Shown: positions 11,952 to 25,900 of the stretch, one piece after another | Layout of the letters: every line of letters begins with the position of its first letter | Numbering within the stretch: the first letter of the stretch is position 1 | Source: Struthio camelus | Lineage: Eukaryota > Chordata > Aves > Struthioniformes > Struthionidae | Length of the DNA: 64,000 nt | Direction: 5' to 3' | Assembly: GCF_040807025.1 (NCBI RefSeq) | Contig: NC_090953.1 | Location: 23,544,997-23,608,996, forward strand | The notes under the pieces: generated by a model | Told to the model about the DNA's origin: nothing | What the model saw: the letters and a program-made list of their open reading frames with translations, nothing else | The model's database searches: none | Position numbers and translations under genes: made by a program

Positions 11952-14900
11952 CTAGGGGAAGAGAAAGAGACAGATGAACGGGCAGAAGGATTGCCAGGGA
12001 AAGGCTTGGGGGACAATTCCAAAAAGCTTGCAAATGTGCGTTTATGGGCACAAACACATGCAAAGGAAGACAGCTACTGGCTTAGACCAAAAAGACGAGA
12101 AAGAGGAGGGACACCTGTGTTTTATTTACAACACGCGCTCCTGGAATCTCTGACACTCAGCTCAAACTGAAAAACGTCATTTGGTCTTCCAGGTGAATAC
12201 TGAGGGTAGGGGATGTTTCTCAACTCTAAGATCTTTCCCACAGAAGCACAGATGCAAAAAAGTTGTCTTACACTATGGAAAAGGAACATTCTAACGGAAA
12301 ATTCTCAACACGTTTAACAGCCATCTTCTTCCTTCTGCTAAACACAAGCATGCTAACGCCCCTGCAGCAGGTGCTTTGCTGTAGCAAGGATCAACACCTA
12401 ACTAAAGGGGCACGACTGTTGCTCTCCACGTTCACCTTTTTACCAAGTACACATCCTAAGAGCTGCTGGTGACGGGGCGGGTGTTATCCACATCTCCCTG
12501 CTCACATAGGGCTGTCGTTCCTTCCTGTTACCCGGCTGACACAGAACTGTTCCACTTCACTTTTGGAAATGCCCGTCTGCCCTCCCCTTACTTGTCTACA
12601 AACTAGAATACAGAAATAGGGAGAGATGCAACTGGAACACTTTTTGCCAACCCGGTACCCCTAAATCCTGAAAGCTACTGAATCTGGATTCTCCATACAG
12701 AAATGGAAAGCTCAGCCTGGCTGGATCAGGATTTGTTTTTCTTCAGCATTAAGAGGACTGCTCTAGTGAGGCCTATTCTGCGTGGTAAACCATCACCGGG
12801 ACTGGAAACCAGCAAATCGGGCAGCACTGAGAACAGAAGGATGATCCTGGACACTATTCAGGCATCTTTAAACCACGACGTCCACAGAGCCTTAGCTCTA
12901 CAGCCAGTGCTCCAGAGCCACCCATGCAAAGAGAGTAGCCAGTTCCACCTGGCAAGGTGCTTTGTCTGTCCTCTGTCCTGTTTACAAACTCAGCATCCTA
13001 AAATAGGCAGAAATGCACTGAAGACTGAAAGAGATTTCAACAGGAAAATACAGGTTAATTAGAGATGTGGTCCAATAACTGAAATCTTGGAGTCATCTGG
13101 TTGTGACAAACACATTGAATTAAAAAGACGAATAGCTCTTGTCAAGGCCAGCCAACGCTACATTTCCCCCTTTAAGAAACGCAGCAGTGAGCTGCCTTAA
13201 TGCCTGCTGATTTCGTTTGAGCCAGTAATTCCTGCTGGAAAGTCAATTATCCAGTGAGTCCCATCAACTGAAAGATATTTAATGGGGGATTATTGCCACT
13301 TCTGTTATGTCAGCTGTTTATTACAGCAGATCAATTCCCAGCCCTCTCTAGGAAGAGATCTGAAGACCAGTTTTGTTCACAGGAGGATTCAATCTGGGTG
13401 TCCTTTGCCACCAGAGATTAAAAACACAGGTTTTTTTTTTTTTTTTGCTAATTATGGTAACATCCAGCTGCTCCTAAAACCTCACTGATAGGAAGCCAGT
13501 TAGCTCAGATCAACAAACATATGTGAAGAGTCAGAATAAAATATACCAGCTAATCTCTTCAGAAGGCAACAATTACTTTGCATCCTCAATTTGATAATCT
13601 AAGGCAACATGATTTTTAGAAGGAGAAGGTTTTTCTTTTCTTGTGAAGTTTACACTTAGTTGCAAATTCAAGTGGCAAAACCCCGCTCATGGCATCAAAA
13701 ACTAAACTGGGTACTCCAAGAAGCAGAACACTTGCATTCACAAGGAACTTTGGTCACGCTTAGAGCTTTATTCTTATAGATGGGGGGACACGGGCAGGGA
13801 GGAAAAGGAGGCTTAAACAAGAGAGCAATTCTCTATTGCTCGTGGGTTTGAACTTGATAAAAAATTCAGGGAACAAAACTGTCCACAGACTTCAAGGTTC
13901 TTCAAAAGTTATTTTTCTTGTTTCCTTTGAAGGAAAACTGTAGTTAGAAATAAATCAAAGGATCGTTAAAGTTTGGTACACTGAATAACAAGCAGAACGT
14001 ACGTGCACTGCTTTCCATATCTACATCTTGAGATGTTCAAGAGCGCAAAAGTAATGCTTCCCCCACATCTAACTAGGCAAAAGGAGATAGAAGCTAGCTG
14101 ACCTTCATCACAGGGCTTCCCTACGCGTCCAAAGAGCTGGCAGAGATCGACGTCCCCTGGCATGACGACAAGTGATCTTAGGCGACCGAGACAGCAGGTA
14201 GTATTAATGTTTCCTCTTGAAGGAGCAGGAAAGGTGGCCCCACAGTAAAGCCATAAGGAGATAGATAAGGAGACCACACCTCATCCAGCCCAGCGCTCTG
14301 GCGTAAATCATCAGCAAGGGCGCGTTGAAACAACTCAGCTGCCTTCCCGCCGACCCATTCCAGCGGCCCCGTATGGGCTGTGGTCTCTGGCAGACGAGGG
14401 ATAACACCTTCAGTCATTCCACCTGCTTTGAAAGCACATCTGTGACTATGCCCGGTGAACCTCTGCAGCCACCAGGCCAAAAGAAGTTCTACCACAGGCT
14501 CTGCTCCTTTTATTACAGGCTAGAAATGTTTTCAGGCCTCTCCACTGCCTGCCACCAGCACTGCTTCTCACTGCACAGCAGAGACATGAAGACAGAGAGC
14601 AATTTTTTGGTTTTGATAGCAGAGTTAGTGAAGTCTCGGGCTAGCGTAAAACGTCAGCTCAGCAGTCGGGGAATAAAGCCTCATTTACGCAGGGAGCAGA
14701 GCGCAAGCACTGACAGACACTTTCCCTGGCCTCGGCTTTCATCCTGAGAGCCTGACTATTCTGCACACCAAAACCCCTGGGTCCGTGCCAAGACTACAGC
14801 CAAAGACACCAAACGTTGACGGCTCTTAGAACAGTCCTGCAACATGGCCCTAGATCTACAGTCGACACAATCTCTGAAACTTCAGTGGATCTCACATGAC

Positions 14901-17900
14901 AGCTATCCCCACACTACTGCCAGCGATTCCAGCACAACTGGAACCGCTAAATCAGTACAGAGCCTTGCAGAGGTCCTCCACGCAACGCTGAAGGCTTTTT
15001 ACAGAGCAACAGAGCTCAGAGGCAGCTTTGATAGCAAACTTCCTTTCCAGCCCTCCTAGGAAAACAAAGTTCCCCTGCGCTGAGAAGCCCTCCTCTGCAC
15101 CAACAGCAGGAACCTGAGAAATCAATATATCCTCACAAGTCATTAAGAGACCTTTGTATAAGTCAGGCAATAGTAGCAGGAAGGAAAAAAAAAAAAAAAA
15201 CACTGTTCAGAGAGGCAGGTCATTCTCTGGGGAGAAACCTGCCTCTCCCTCCACCGCTTTGTATCAAGGGAATTTACTGGTGTTTGACAAACAGCCGCTT
15301 CCACAGCTCTTGCATTACCGCAGGCCAGAACCGAGCTGAAGTTTCTTTCAGAAAAAGCCACCAGAAGCAGCACTGTCTCAGCTCGATGCTCCGATGCCAA
15401 GCGTTAGCAGGAAGGCAGAGAATTTGGTAAGGGATCCCTGTGTTTGCAGGCCAGCTCCGGAGCCCGGGAGCCTCGCCGCGCGCTCTCGACACACCTCGGA
15501 AACCATCAAAGCGCCTCCCGAGAGGCTGTAGGCCTGACTTTAGAAGCAATTATATCTGGAGCTATTTTAGGATTACTCCCTAACCACCTGGAATATCTTA
15601 TTAGAGGGAAGCTCAGATGTCCAGAGCAATTTTGGTTTCCAATCCCACATTCAAAAGCTAGAGGTTAACCCTTTCGTCAAAAAACAAAGAGTTTTCAAGG
15701 AGATGGACGAGGGAATGACAAACACTTCCCTGCCTCTCCCAATCTGTTCTTTTCGGGACAAAACCTTACAAACGAGTAGCCCAAATTCGTGTCTGTAGGA
15801 CAGTTACCACTCATATATCACCACCTCAAATGTCTGTCATGCCCAGAAACTCGAGAAAAAAAAACTAGTTTTCCAAAGGATCAAAACTTCTAAACAAAGG
15901 TGAACTTTCAAGGCAACCAAAGAAACATCTCAGTGTTTCCTTCTCCCATTATGGTTGCACAGATCATGGTGGCAGTAGGTACGAACATTTCCAATTTCTT
16001 ACCAATACCATAACAGCTCTAGTCCCTTTTACAAGCCGTTTCCTTCTCCCCCACCCCGGTTTCATAGGGCTGTTTGAGAGGGACTCAGCTAAAACCTGAG
16101 CAGGTTTTATCACACTACAAAGCTGTACTCAAAGGACAGACGCTAAACTGGAGAGAACCCGCTGAAGTTTTCATAGGTAAAAGAAAAGGGGACGACTTCT
16201 GGCCCTGAAATTCAAGCTTGTTCTGCACCCACCTCTTTGCTGCAGGCCTGGAGTTTTGATAAAGATTTCAGGCCGACTGAAATCTGCTGAAATATCCACT
16301 AAGGCGCTAGGCTAAACGTTGCGGTGAAAAAGAAAGCCCCTCCTCTACCCCATGGGTTAACTGAAAGCACCGAGTCAATGGAAAGGTACGAGGGCAGCAA
16401 TTTCAGGATTATCACAGAATCCACCGAAATTCCTTTTGTGGGTAGAGTTAAGCCTTAGGAAGTGAAACAGATGCTATTATAAAGAAAACTGTTGTACTAC
16501 AAAATGCTGATAAGATCACGACTGCTGCCCTGAGCTGTAAGTTCTCAAGCATGAAGAACCAAGTTATAATTACTGCATGCACGTTGCATGGTAAAACTTT
16601 GCTGAAATTGGAATAAACCCTTCCCACTCTTACTAACAGAGCTCAGCTCATTATCTACCACTTCAAAGATGGGTTTTGAAAACGTTTTAGTGATTTCAGG
16701 AATGGCAGGGAGGAGGGGAGGGAAGAGCAAGAAAGAGAATGGACCGAAATTAACAGATTAATTACCTGTTTTTACAGAGTCTCTTTTATGTGCTCCCATA
16801 ACCTAGTGACTGAAGCATTAACACAGTTCTTTGCAAAACAAGAATCCACCTACACATCTTTAAGCGAACGCAAGACTCTTCGTGAATGACTCCTATTCAC
16901 AAACGCTCAGAGGAATTAACTAAAACGCAAGTGACAAGAAGATTTGTTCAGGGCTGTATGGCTGTGGGAGGAGAAATTCTCAGATTTATCCTGAAGTGAG
17001 AAAATATAAGAGCGCAACACGTTCAAGCTTTCCATCTTCAGTCTCGTGTTCGCTAGAATATCTGTAAATTGGCACTGAAGCAGACAAGCTGCAACTCTTC
17101 CTAAAGATAAATTTAGCACCTGAACCAATGCTAAAATAAGCCATATCTTGCCCAGGATATAAATGAGCAAAGAAACTGCTCCTTAGCTACCTGACTCCAG
17201 ATACAGCATGGTCACTGCGATCTAACAAATCCTTTATGAACGCTATGGAGTTGTCTTGAGACGAAGATGTGGGGGAATTCTCTGATGTCTAATAGAAGCT
17301 GCTGCATCAGCTGCTCTCTTATCCCAGCAGGGCAGGGACAGACGAGGGGTTCGGGTGCTCTTTCCTATTTACCTCCCAATTTGGGCGAGACTTCGCTTTG
17401 TACACCTTTGAAGTCCCTCCGCTTGTGTCAAACTCGGCTGATGCTATCTCCAATTAACTCTTGGATTGTTTGCAAAAGAGAAGAAACAGAGACCCACATC
17501 CCCGTGGACATCACCACCTCACATGCTCACCTCTCTGTGAAACCAGCCTAAAACCACTAAGTCTAGTACCATACAACCCAGAGGTGCCAAAGCCGGTAGG
17601 ACACAAGTCCAAGGGGTACTGTTTCTCCAGAGCATTTTGAACGGACAGGTCAGGCTACTTCAAGGTTGGCTAAGGACAAATGCGTTCTGTGCATACGCAC
17701 AGGTATATTTGCAAATTGGGCACATCAGCTACAAACACGTACAAACCTCTGATTTTGCGTGCAGACGCTGGAAGCTGTGCAAGTCTTCAGTCACCAGGTA
17801 TGTGCATGAAGCCACACATACCTAAGGTTGAAAACCCGGCTCTTGCAATCATTACCACAAACTGATTCTTGGTTCTCCTCTCCTAGACGTTATTTGGTAC

Positions 17901-20900
17901 ATTAAACAACAAGGTTTATTTACTTCCAAGATCCCTCTCTGCTCCAACCATTGATAATGCATTTTAAGTTACAAATCACTACGAACTTCAAATTAGTTGC
18001 TACAGCAGAAGCAGACTGCCATGGGGATTAAGATTTCATTTAAACAAACCTAAACTATGAATTTCAGGAGAAGCAGCAACTGGCAATTTAAGAATTAAAA
18101 TATGTTCTTACAGAAAATGGCTTTCAATAAACAAGAGGAAGAAACCAAATACTTAACACCAGCTGTTAGTGAAGAACTCTTTCATTATATCATAACAAGA
18201 AGAAAAACAAAAAGGGGGGGGGGGACATTAAGTGACTTGCACTTGGAATTAAAAATCCAGCCATTGACTTGGGCCCTGGATATCCCAAATAACTAGGAAG
18301 CAAACAAATGCACTGTATGAAACAATTTTTTTATTCCTGGAATCATCACCCACTCTGGATTAATGAGTATCTCCCGAGCAATACTTCAATATGCACAACA
18401 CTCGAGGCGCATAGTTAAGATTATGGAATCTCAGCCACTCGTTCCTAGACCCTAGAGCAAAAGCAAAGTAATTATTTTAAGCTGACTTACCTTAATAAAC
18501 ACCGTGACCTTTGTAAAAGTTTAGGTCAGGATTTTTAGAAGTCGCTAGCTATTTCTGAGACTCTAACATGAGACATCCCTAAAAAACAGACCGTGTACCA
18601 CTCTCTGAAAACCAGATACTTGCTTTATGGAGACTTACCTCGCTGCATTTAAGAAGGCATTAAATATCAGCTGATGCCTGAAAACCTTGGCTTTATTCTG
18701 ACATTCCACAAAGGAATGCAGATACGAATGCATGCGCTGTAATAACAGCTTTGCAAAATTACTCATGCAAGCACTTAACACCAGCCTCAGGTGGAAAAGG
18801 ACTATCGGAGAAAGCAACACCAGCAAGACCAGCCTTTGCTCTGCCTGGTAACCAAAGACATTGCCAAGCTATGTGAGAACCCACTAGATGAGAACCCGCA
18901 CCCAACCATCTGCTAAAAGCAACATTTTCACCCGCGGAATTAAAAGCTCATTTTTCTTCAGAGCAAGACAGGCAGTCCACAACTCCCCTTCTAGGAGGGC
19001 TGCGGGAGCCCTCGGCTGTCGGAGCCGTGATGGATTTACACAGGATTCGAGCTGTACAAGCAGAGAGCGAGCTGAGCATCCCCCCCTGCCCCACCAGCTC
19101 TTCTTTTGGGAGCGCAACTCCCCGACAAGCAACTACACGGCCTTGTTGTTTTGTGCTGACAGGATTCCCACCGCCCCTGTGTCACGAGCTGAGCCAGCTC
19201 TTTTGTCTGCCGGCTTGTTCTACAATTATTTACTCGGCTGTCCAAGCCCGAATAGAACGCGGCTAGATCTCTGTAGTAGTTTTCACCTTTCCACCGTCTT
19301 CATACCACATACTTTCCAGGCAACCTTAACCTTACACTTTCAAGATGTGTTTTCCCCCCAAGGACGTTTTAGAAGAAAAAAATCCACACTCGAAAGAAGA
19401 AATAGAAGCGACTTTTTCTCCTCTTCTGCGAGCAACAGCCATCGTGCATACCACAAATACTCCCAGATCAGATCTAGCTGGAAATGGCATATACCTACAG
19501 GTTATTAGCCTCCAGTCTCAACAGAAGCTAAAACAAAAATGACAAGTTCAGGAATCGTTTGGAAAATTTACTGAACACATGCCCTTCTCCAGCTGACCCA
19601 GGTTCTTCTACCAAAACAAGGGTTTTTAACAGACAAAACGAAAAGCTCAGTAGCTTCAAAGCACATATCTGCAATGAAAAAAATTTCAAACAGTGCTTGC
19701 ACATGGGCAGTGTGCTACCATTTAGCTTACAGAATTACGTGGACGACCCACAGTTATACGCAATTTTTTTTTTTTTTGGCAGCCATGCCAGCTAACAGTT
19801 CTTGTCTGCCTGTCCATCTGCTTATTCCTACCTCCGCACAATCCCCCTGCTCACCGGCTCTGATGTGGTATACTGCAGTTAAATTTTTACTCTCTGGTAT
19901 GCAGACTCCACTGGTGAATGCAAACAAGTTGATCTGCAATATTTACCCTACTCAAGGTGAATATACTTCACCATCATCATTAATATTTTGCACCTCCATA
20001 TCGCCTTCCGAGCATGCCAAAGCACCTTAATAACTCTGCTCAGCAGCATGTCTGCGAACATAAGCCAGGCCTTGTGGGCCAGACCAGCAGTCCGTCTCAC
20101 CCAGTACTCCAGCTTCATCAGTAGCATCCGGGGATAGTATTTAGGGAGAGCATGTGAACCTACCCACTTTCTGCCATCCGTTTTCCCTTCGTAATTTCCC
20201 ACCATCTAGGGGTGTTGTATTGGGACTGTTAGAGCACATCCCTGATACTCCTTTAAAATCCATTTATGAACTTGATATTCACACATTTGTCTAATCCCTT
20301 TTGGAGCCTGCTGATACTGTCTGCCTACCAACAGCGAAACAGAGATTCATTCAGTCCAGCGGCAAGAAGAAATTATTTTTAATTTTGCCTCCAAGTCAAT
20401 CTTTGTGCACCCCGGCTTCCAGAATAAATTGGCCTGAAATCAGACTAAGTTAAGCTGCAACCTGCTCCCAAAATACTTGAAGAATACTGCTGAAATGCAA
20501 CAAAAGTGGGCCGAAGCAATTAGGTCAGTATTAGTACACCAATCATAAAATAATTCTCTGGATAATATTTTTCATAGTCCACATCTAACGACCAGATCCG
20601 GCATGTTTGTAGCCATTTATCTTTCCAGAACACGACAAACGGTCTAGGAATCAAGCCTATTAATTCAGTAACCTTCACAGGACTCGCAAGATAGGCAAGT
20701 ATTGTAATGAAGCACAAGGACATACTTGTTCACACTGGAGCACTGGCCAAGCTAGAAATAAAAACAGCCAAAGACTTCATTTCTAAGTTTACGCTTTGGA
20801 AAGTGATCCCCTAACATCAGAGTCCTGCCTACTATTTTACACTCAGAGAGACCAGAAAGGGGAAGTTTTTTCTGTCAGTCACTACAATCCAGGAAATTCT

Positions 20901-22399
20901 GAAGCAATTTCTCCAGTGACTGTCACCTGACCTACAGACCCACCTCATTTCCCTACTAGGGTTCGAGTAACTCCTCTTTCAAACCAAGCCATCTTGAGAA
21001 ACAAGCACAGAGCAGTAGAGCAGCAATTGGCTCTCCGGTGAATCCAGTGCACCTCGATTGCTTTGCCAGCATGGTTTGTAGCTCTGGCACTCACAAATGC
21101 CGCTCACCTGGCAACTTGCAGACATCCCTGCCACATGCATCAGTGTAGGAGCAAGCACACAGACATACATACATTTGCAGGACCTGCAGGGCAAGACCCT
21201 ACAGGCAGCATTAAAAGGTATGGGAAAGGAAATTAAGCTTGCTGAACTTTAAGAATTCCTCCTCAAAGTGCTGCCCACGACAGCATAAAGCAAATTTTCT
21301 TATAAATCCAACCAACTAGGGGAGAGTCTGCCCTACGAGTGCTCAGAGCAACCTTTCAAACATCCATGGTTTACCAGCCGCCACTAAGCAGCTCCAGCCC
21401 TTCTACCTCATAAGGTTTGCAAAGGGTGCAGGGGGTGTGGATGTCTACTTTTGTCTGTGCAAAGTTTCTTAGCTCAAAGAACTCTGCTATCTGAAGCAAA
21501 ACCTAACTCTGTTCACGCTCAGGCCACTTTCTGCGGAAAAGGACAGTCAAATCCAATTTGCTTGCTTCAACAATGTAGTCCTTGGGCCCAGTACATACAT
21601 AAATGCTGTAAGTGTCCTTAAAATCTGTTCAGGTTAGCTCAGTAACAAAACAGCACACAAGTGTTATGTTAACTGAAATATCCACTTATGCCAAAGCACA
21701 GCTGAGAGAAGAATTCTTCACCCTCTGGCATTTATCTACAAGCAGTGGTGACTCTTCATTCAAACCAAGCATTCATCTCCTACCATAACCAAACGATAGC
21801 AAGTTAGCTCCTTCGCTCCCACTCACAAAACATAAAATGGCTCTCTTACTCACAGGATCAGAGGCAGAACACGTAGTCTTCTCTGCCCATCCACAGAACA
21901 CCAATCAGAAATCTGCCCAAAAGTCACTGCAGCCAGGAGGTCTTACACAAAGGGGTTATAGTTGTGTGTGAAATAACTTGAGTGAGATATTAGCAGGCAA
22001 GTGTCTGCACCAAAAATAAATACAGCACCAGCCTGCCCCATCCTGAATGGCTCAGCAGCCGTGAGACAGAAGACAAGTGAGCCACAATCGCAGCCTTCCA
22101 CCTCTTCACAAAGGCTGCTACAGATTGGGGTTGAACAGGTTTTTTTTCCACTTGTTCTATCACTAGCTAGAAACCTCTATCAGTAAAGCAACTGGAGGTC
22201 TTGTGAAATCTCTTTTTATAAAAGGAGAACCTGAAAGAATGCACTAAGGAAGTATTGTTCTGCAGATGCCCCGTTCCTGCTCTCTTTCCAAAGCGCTTGC
22301 AGACAGCCAGGGTTTAAAAGAGGATACTGGGCTAAAGAAATCCTCAGTCTGACCGACTACGACCATTCTTATTTGGAAAGAAGCAACGTTAACACTGAC
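11952..22399 (-). other. ARID3B: ARID3B large intron
   Basis: A 10.4-kb intron bounded by CAG|GTCAGT at 22400/22399 and CTAG at 11952. It contains an old CR1-like fragment near 20.06-20.43 kb, a poly(G) run at 18214-18224 and several A or T homopolymers. A 206-codon open frame at 18888-19508 on the plus strand has no family resemblance and is treated as chance. No gene or RNA was recognised. Confidence 0.75.
20059..20430 (-). mobile_element. Old CR1-like LINE 3'-end fragment
   Basis: The stretch follows the antisense of a CR1 tail found widely in turtles, crocodilians and birds. It begins AACATAAG, then GGCC, CAGACCA, GTCC, TCT and CCCAGTA in the expected order. Further on come an equivalent of the 'TCTAGTTCTTTTTTGAACCC' region and a 'gaagaaatta..tttt..tttt..cctcc' stretch. 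The match is from memory of the family, with many mismatches and gaps, so the copy is old. No reverse-transcriptase coding sequence remains. Confidence 0.5.
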
Positions 22400-22978
22400 C
22401 TGCTTGAGCTGCTCATCCAGCCTCCAGTTCTGACGCCCAGATGGGGAACCCGAATACGTTTGCTTAGTAGTGTCTTTACCCTGTTCTTCTTTCCCCTGTT
22501 GTCCCCGCTGGTGCCCCGAAACTGGAAGAGGATTAGAGGTAGAAGCCACTCTTTGGTTGTGATGGGTAACTTTGGGAGCATGAAAATATTTCAGAGCAGA
22601 GCAGGTGTCTTTTCCAGTCACTTCAGCGCCATCCTCAAGCTCTCCACCTTCCAAACCCCCTTCGTCTTCCTCATCTTCTTCCTCCTCTTCTTCATCCTCC
22701 TCTTCCTCTTCTGGCTCTGAATTCATGCTGCTCTGATCAAAAGCTCGCGTAGCCCCAGCTGCAGGTGGGCCTCTGGCCAAAGGACCAACAGCAGAGCCGC
22801 CCGAAGGCCTGCCAGATGTGGCTGCTAGAACAGCCTGCTGTACTGCCAGCTGCTGAGTATACAGCAGCTGGGCTTCCCTCATCTGCCTCTGCTGTCTCTC
22901 CCTGGAATCCATCTGCAGAGGAGCTTGCTGCTTCTGCTGCTGCTTCTGCAGCTGCTCGACCACAGCTTCCAGCTTCAT
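22400..22978 (-). CDS. ARID3B: ARID3B first coding exon: AT-rich interactive domain 3B, N-terminal 193 residues
   Basis: ARID3B is a nuclear transcription factor that binds AT-rich DNA through an ARID domain. This minus-strand exon encodes 193 residues. It begins MKLEAVVEQLQ, which resembles the start of ARID3A (MKLQAVMETL), followed by a glutamine-rich coiled segment. A block at about residues 20-75 matches human ARID3B in short motifs (APLQMD, REAQ, LYxQ, SGRPSG, GPLAR, NSEPEEE). An acidic run of about 23 residues, almost all Glu and Asp, follows at about residues 80-105. Then come the motifs KYFHxxKV and NLLP-like, and the end is WRLDEQLKQ. The donor is CAG|GTCAGT. The start was chosen because an acceptor lies 16 bases upstream, the ARID3A start is conserved, and there is G at -3. 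The 289-aa and other frames opposite this exon are shadows. Confidence 0.93.
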
Positions 22979-22994
22979 CCCGCAGTTTGCATGG
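22979..22994 (-). other. ARID3B: ARID3B 5' leader end of the first coding exon, with a 5-codon upstream ORF
   Basis: A strong acceptor (CCCCCCCTCTTTTCCCAG) ends at 22995, leaving a 16-base leader. Within it an ATG at 22992-22990 opens a five-codon frame (Met-Gln-Thr-Ala-Gly). Its TGA at 22977-22975 overlaps the main ATG at 22978-22976 as ATGA. This arrangement would force initiation at the main start by leaky scanning or by termination-reinitiation. Confidence 0.75.
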
Positions 22995-25900
22995 CTGGGA
23001 AAAGAGGGGGGGCCTTTTTGACTTTATCTGACAGGGTTCAAGCCCCGACCTTGGGAGATCGGCAGAATCTGAAAGATAGACAAATATTTGTCTGTATGAA
23101 TATAAAATGCTTTCATCTTTTCCCCAGGAAGAGGATAAATAGAGTGCAATGCCAATACTCTTTCCTGTGCAGGAGACCGTGAAACAATCAGCTTCATGTT
23201 TAACAGCCTCAGGCTCAAACTTGCATTCAATTTTCAGACTGTTTAATTGTATTTTCAAGCTGAACACATTTGCTATAACCTCAGTTTCATATACGCCAAA
23301 GACAGCATCCGAAACGCCTTTGTCCACTGTCCCAGCAGTTCATTTTTGACCAGAGCCTTCCACATTTACTAAATAATTACTTTTGAGATATTAGATTTAA
23401 CATTAAGGTTCTGGTTCTTCTGAAAACACTACCTTACAAGGAGATACCCAGGATAATCGTCTTGACTCTATTTCTATTAAAAAAACGTGCAAGAGATTAT
23501 CTCTCTAAATTATTTTGTGGTTTCATTATTTAGGTTCTTCATATATCTTCCTTAAAACCATATTTCTAACTATTATTTTTCCCAAGGAAAGTGTCGGAGA
23601 AGAGTAAAAAAGGTCACCCTATCCTGAAAGGGATGATTAAGCACTGAGCAACTTCTGTCTCCGATTCCAGGAGTTGCCAGTGGATTTCAAACCCCGGCTG
23701 TGGTCTCCCTTTGATTTTCCCAGTCAAGGGACCCCGAAAGCTTTACTAGCACTCCATTTTGACCTGCAGCAAACCTGTGCTGAGCCAGCAACTCCGGACT
23801 CCTCTAGAGCAAAGACTAACCGAAATGACTGCAGTCAGCCACATAGTTCAGATCTGCAACAATCCTAGAAGGATGACTATGCCTTTAATTCCCAAACATT
23901 AAAAATAGCATGTGCATTTTGGACTTTGTGTCACAAACTGAACTTGCTGACAAAGAGGGTCTTTCTCAGCTTCTGTTTTTTAACGTGAAAAGAAGCTTTA
24001 ACAGATCTCACTTGCTGTCCTCAAGGTTCATTGATACCAAAATACAGTCAGTTTGGAGAAACAAAGGAAAGGCAAACTACAAACAAGCTAAGAAGTCTCC
24101 TAGCCACCTCCCACCACAGTGTTTACAATCAGCACTGTGTTATTTAAGCCAACCAAAACCAAGTACTTGAAAAAGACTATTTTGCTAACACAGGTTTTCA
24201 AAATGGATACGTTTCTGTTCTAAAACAACAAATACCCTAACAAATCCCAGTTTCAAAAGTGAAAGACAGCTTCCAGTATCCCGAGAGCAACTCAGCGGCT
24301 GCCTCTAACATATTAAAATAGTCTCTTCCACAAAGTGCCTGCAAACTACAATGCCAAACTCATTCTTCCCTCTGCAAACCGTTCCCTGTGCTATCCAAAT
24401 GCTCCTCACCAAAATGAAAAGCCTCAATGATATATTAGCATTTGTATCTAGTAGACAGAGATATAGCTTTAGCTTGCAAATGAAACAATATAAAGTGGAT
24501 TAGTGGTTTGAACGTCAGGAGCAATAACGCATTACCTGGCAGCTGAAAAGAGTCTTATACTCGTTTCTAAGTCACAATACACCATCTGGCCTAGTTCCAC
24601 GCACATTTCCAGTACAAGTAACAAGGAACTGGAACACGTATTGCAATAGTAACCATACACCACATTGGGCATCAGAGAACCCACAGCACATATACACAAC
24701 TCCCGCCACACACCTTATTGTATATTGTTGCACCTGAAGCATGTTAAGGTGTCATCTATCATGCCTTGGGGCTATTCAACAGGGCGTGCAGTTAATACGT
24801 GCCTCAGGTACATTACAATAATAAATGACCTGATACGTGGTTAACGTGTCAAGCAAACACACCTCAGGTGCAGTAACACCCTGGTATGCAGTTCCAGCGT
24901 ATTTCCCAGGGTTCAGATACAATAACGTGCGACAGGTTACGGCAAGATTTATGCACGGCTCCTAAGCGTTCTGATTAGACCTGAACAAAAAGCTCAAGAG
25001 CCTCCAAAGAGATGAATTTTGAGAACAGCGAACACACCCTCAGCAAGTATCAATGTTATTATGAAAAGGACAGTCACCTTTACAGAGAGTTTTAAGTCAA
25101 TAAAGAAATGCACTTCTCACACAAATTAAATACGTCACAATATCAGGTTAGAGCTTAAGAAAACAATTGCATCTGGACTAGTAAGACAACAGTAATAGAC
25201 CACTTGAAGTTTTAACATCCATTTTACCCTTCAGCAGGGATATTTGCTCACTTTTTGCATTTCAATCAACCAAGGCAGTGAAAGGATTCAGTTTAACTTT
25301 CAGGTCCTCATACACCAGCCTTTGTGTGGATTTTAATCCCTGGGAGAGCAGTTTAATTAAACAGCCACTCGTTTTGAATTTTTAACTAGTTCTATTTGCA
25401 GTATCGTTATATTTCAGAGCACTTCTTCCTCTACCTGAATAAAGCTTGAGTAATAAGACTAAGTTCTTGCTAGGTAAAAGACATTTCCAAATGTAAGCAA
25501 CCTGAAAGAGTTGAAGTGTAAAATTAGAAGTCATCAAGGCAAGCCTTCCTCCCAGCCATGAGGAAGGGAGAGGTTTTAGAAAGTAGTAAACAACACCGTT
25601 AACGTTCTCTGTTCTCAGACAGGCTTCTCAACGCACTGGCTGTTTTTCCCAGAGACCTTTACTGCCCCACAGCCACCACTTCACATCCCTTCCTGCCCCC
25701 CAAACTCCTTGAGAGGTCACATCCCGAGGAAGGATCGCTCTAACCCATGGCCAACCCTGCTCCTCAGTGGCACCCCCAAATTGGCCCCAATGCAGCCAGT
25801 TAGGCCCAAAGCCCCATGCCTGGGGGGCTTCTGGCCCGTGGGGACCAGGACCAGCCCCTGCCCCATGCCTGGCCTGTCCTGGGGACCCCACTGCCTGGTA

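Noticed and set aside
18888-19508. 206-codon plus-strand frame in the ARID3B intron
   Set aside because: Overlapping frames on both strands are equally open, and no motif or homology was recognised.
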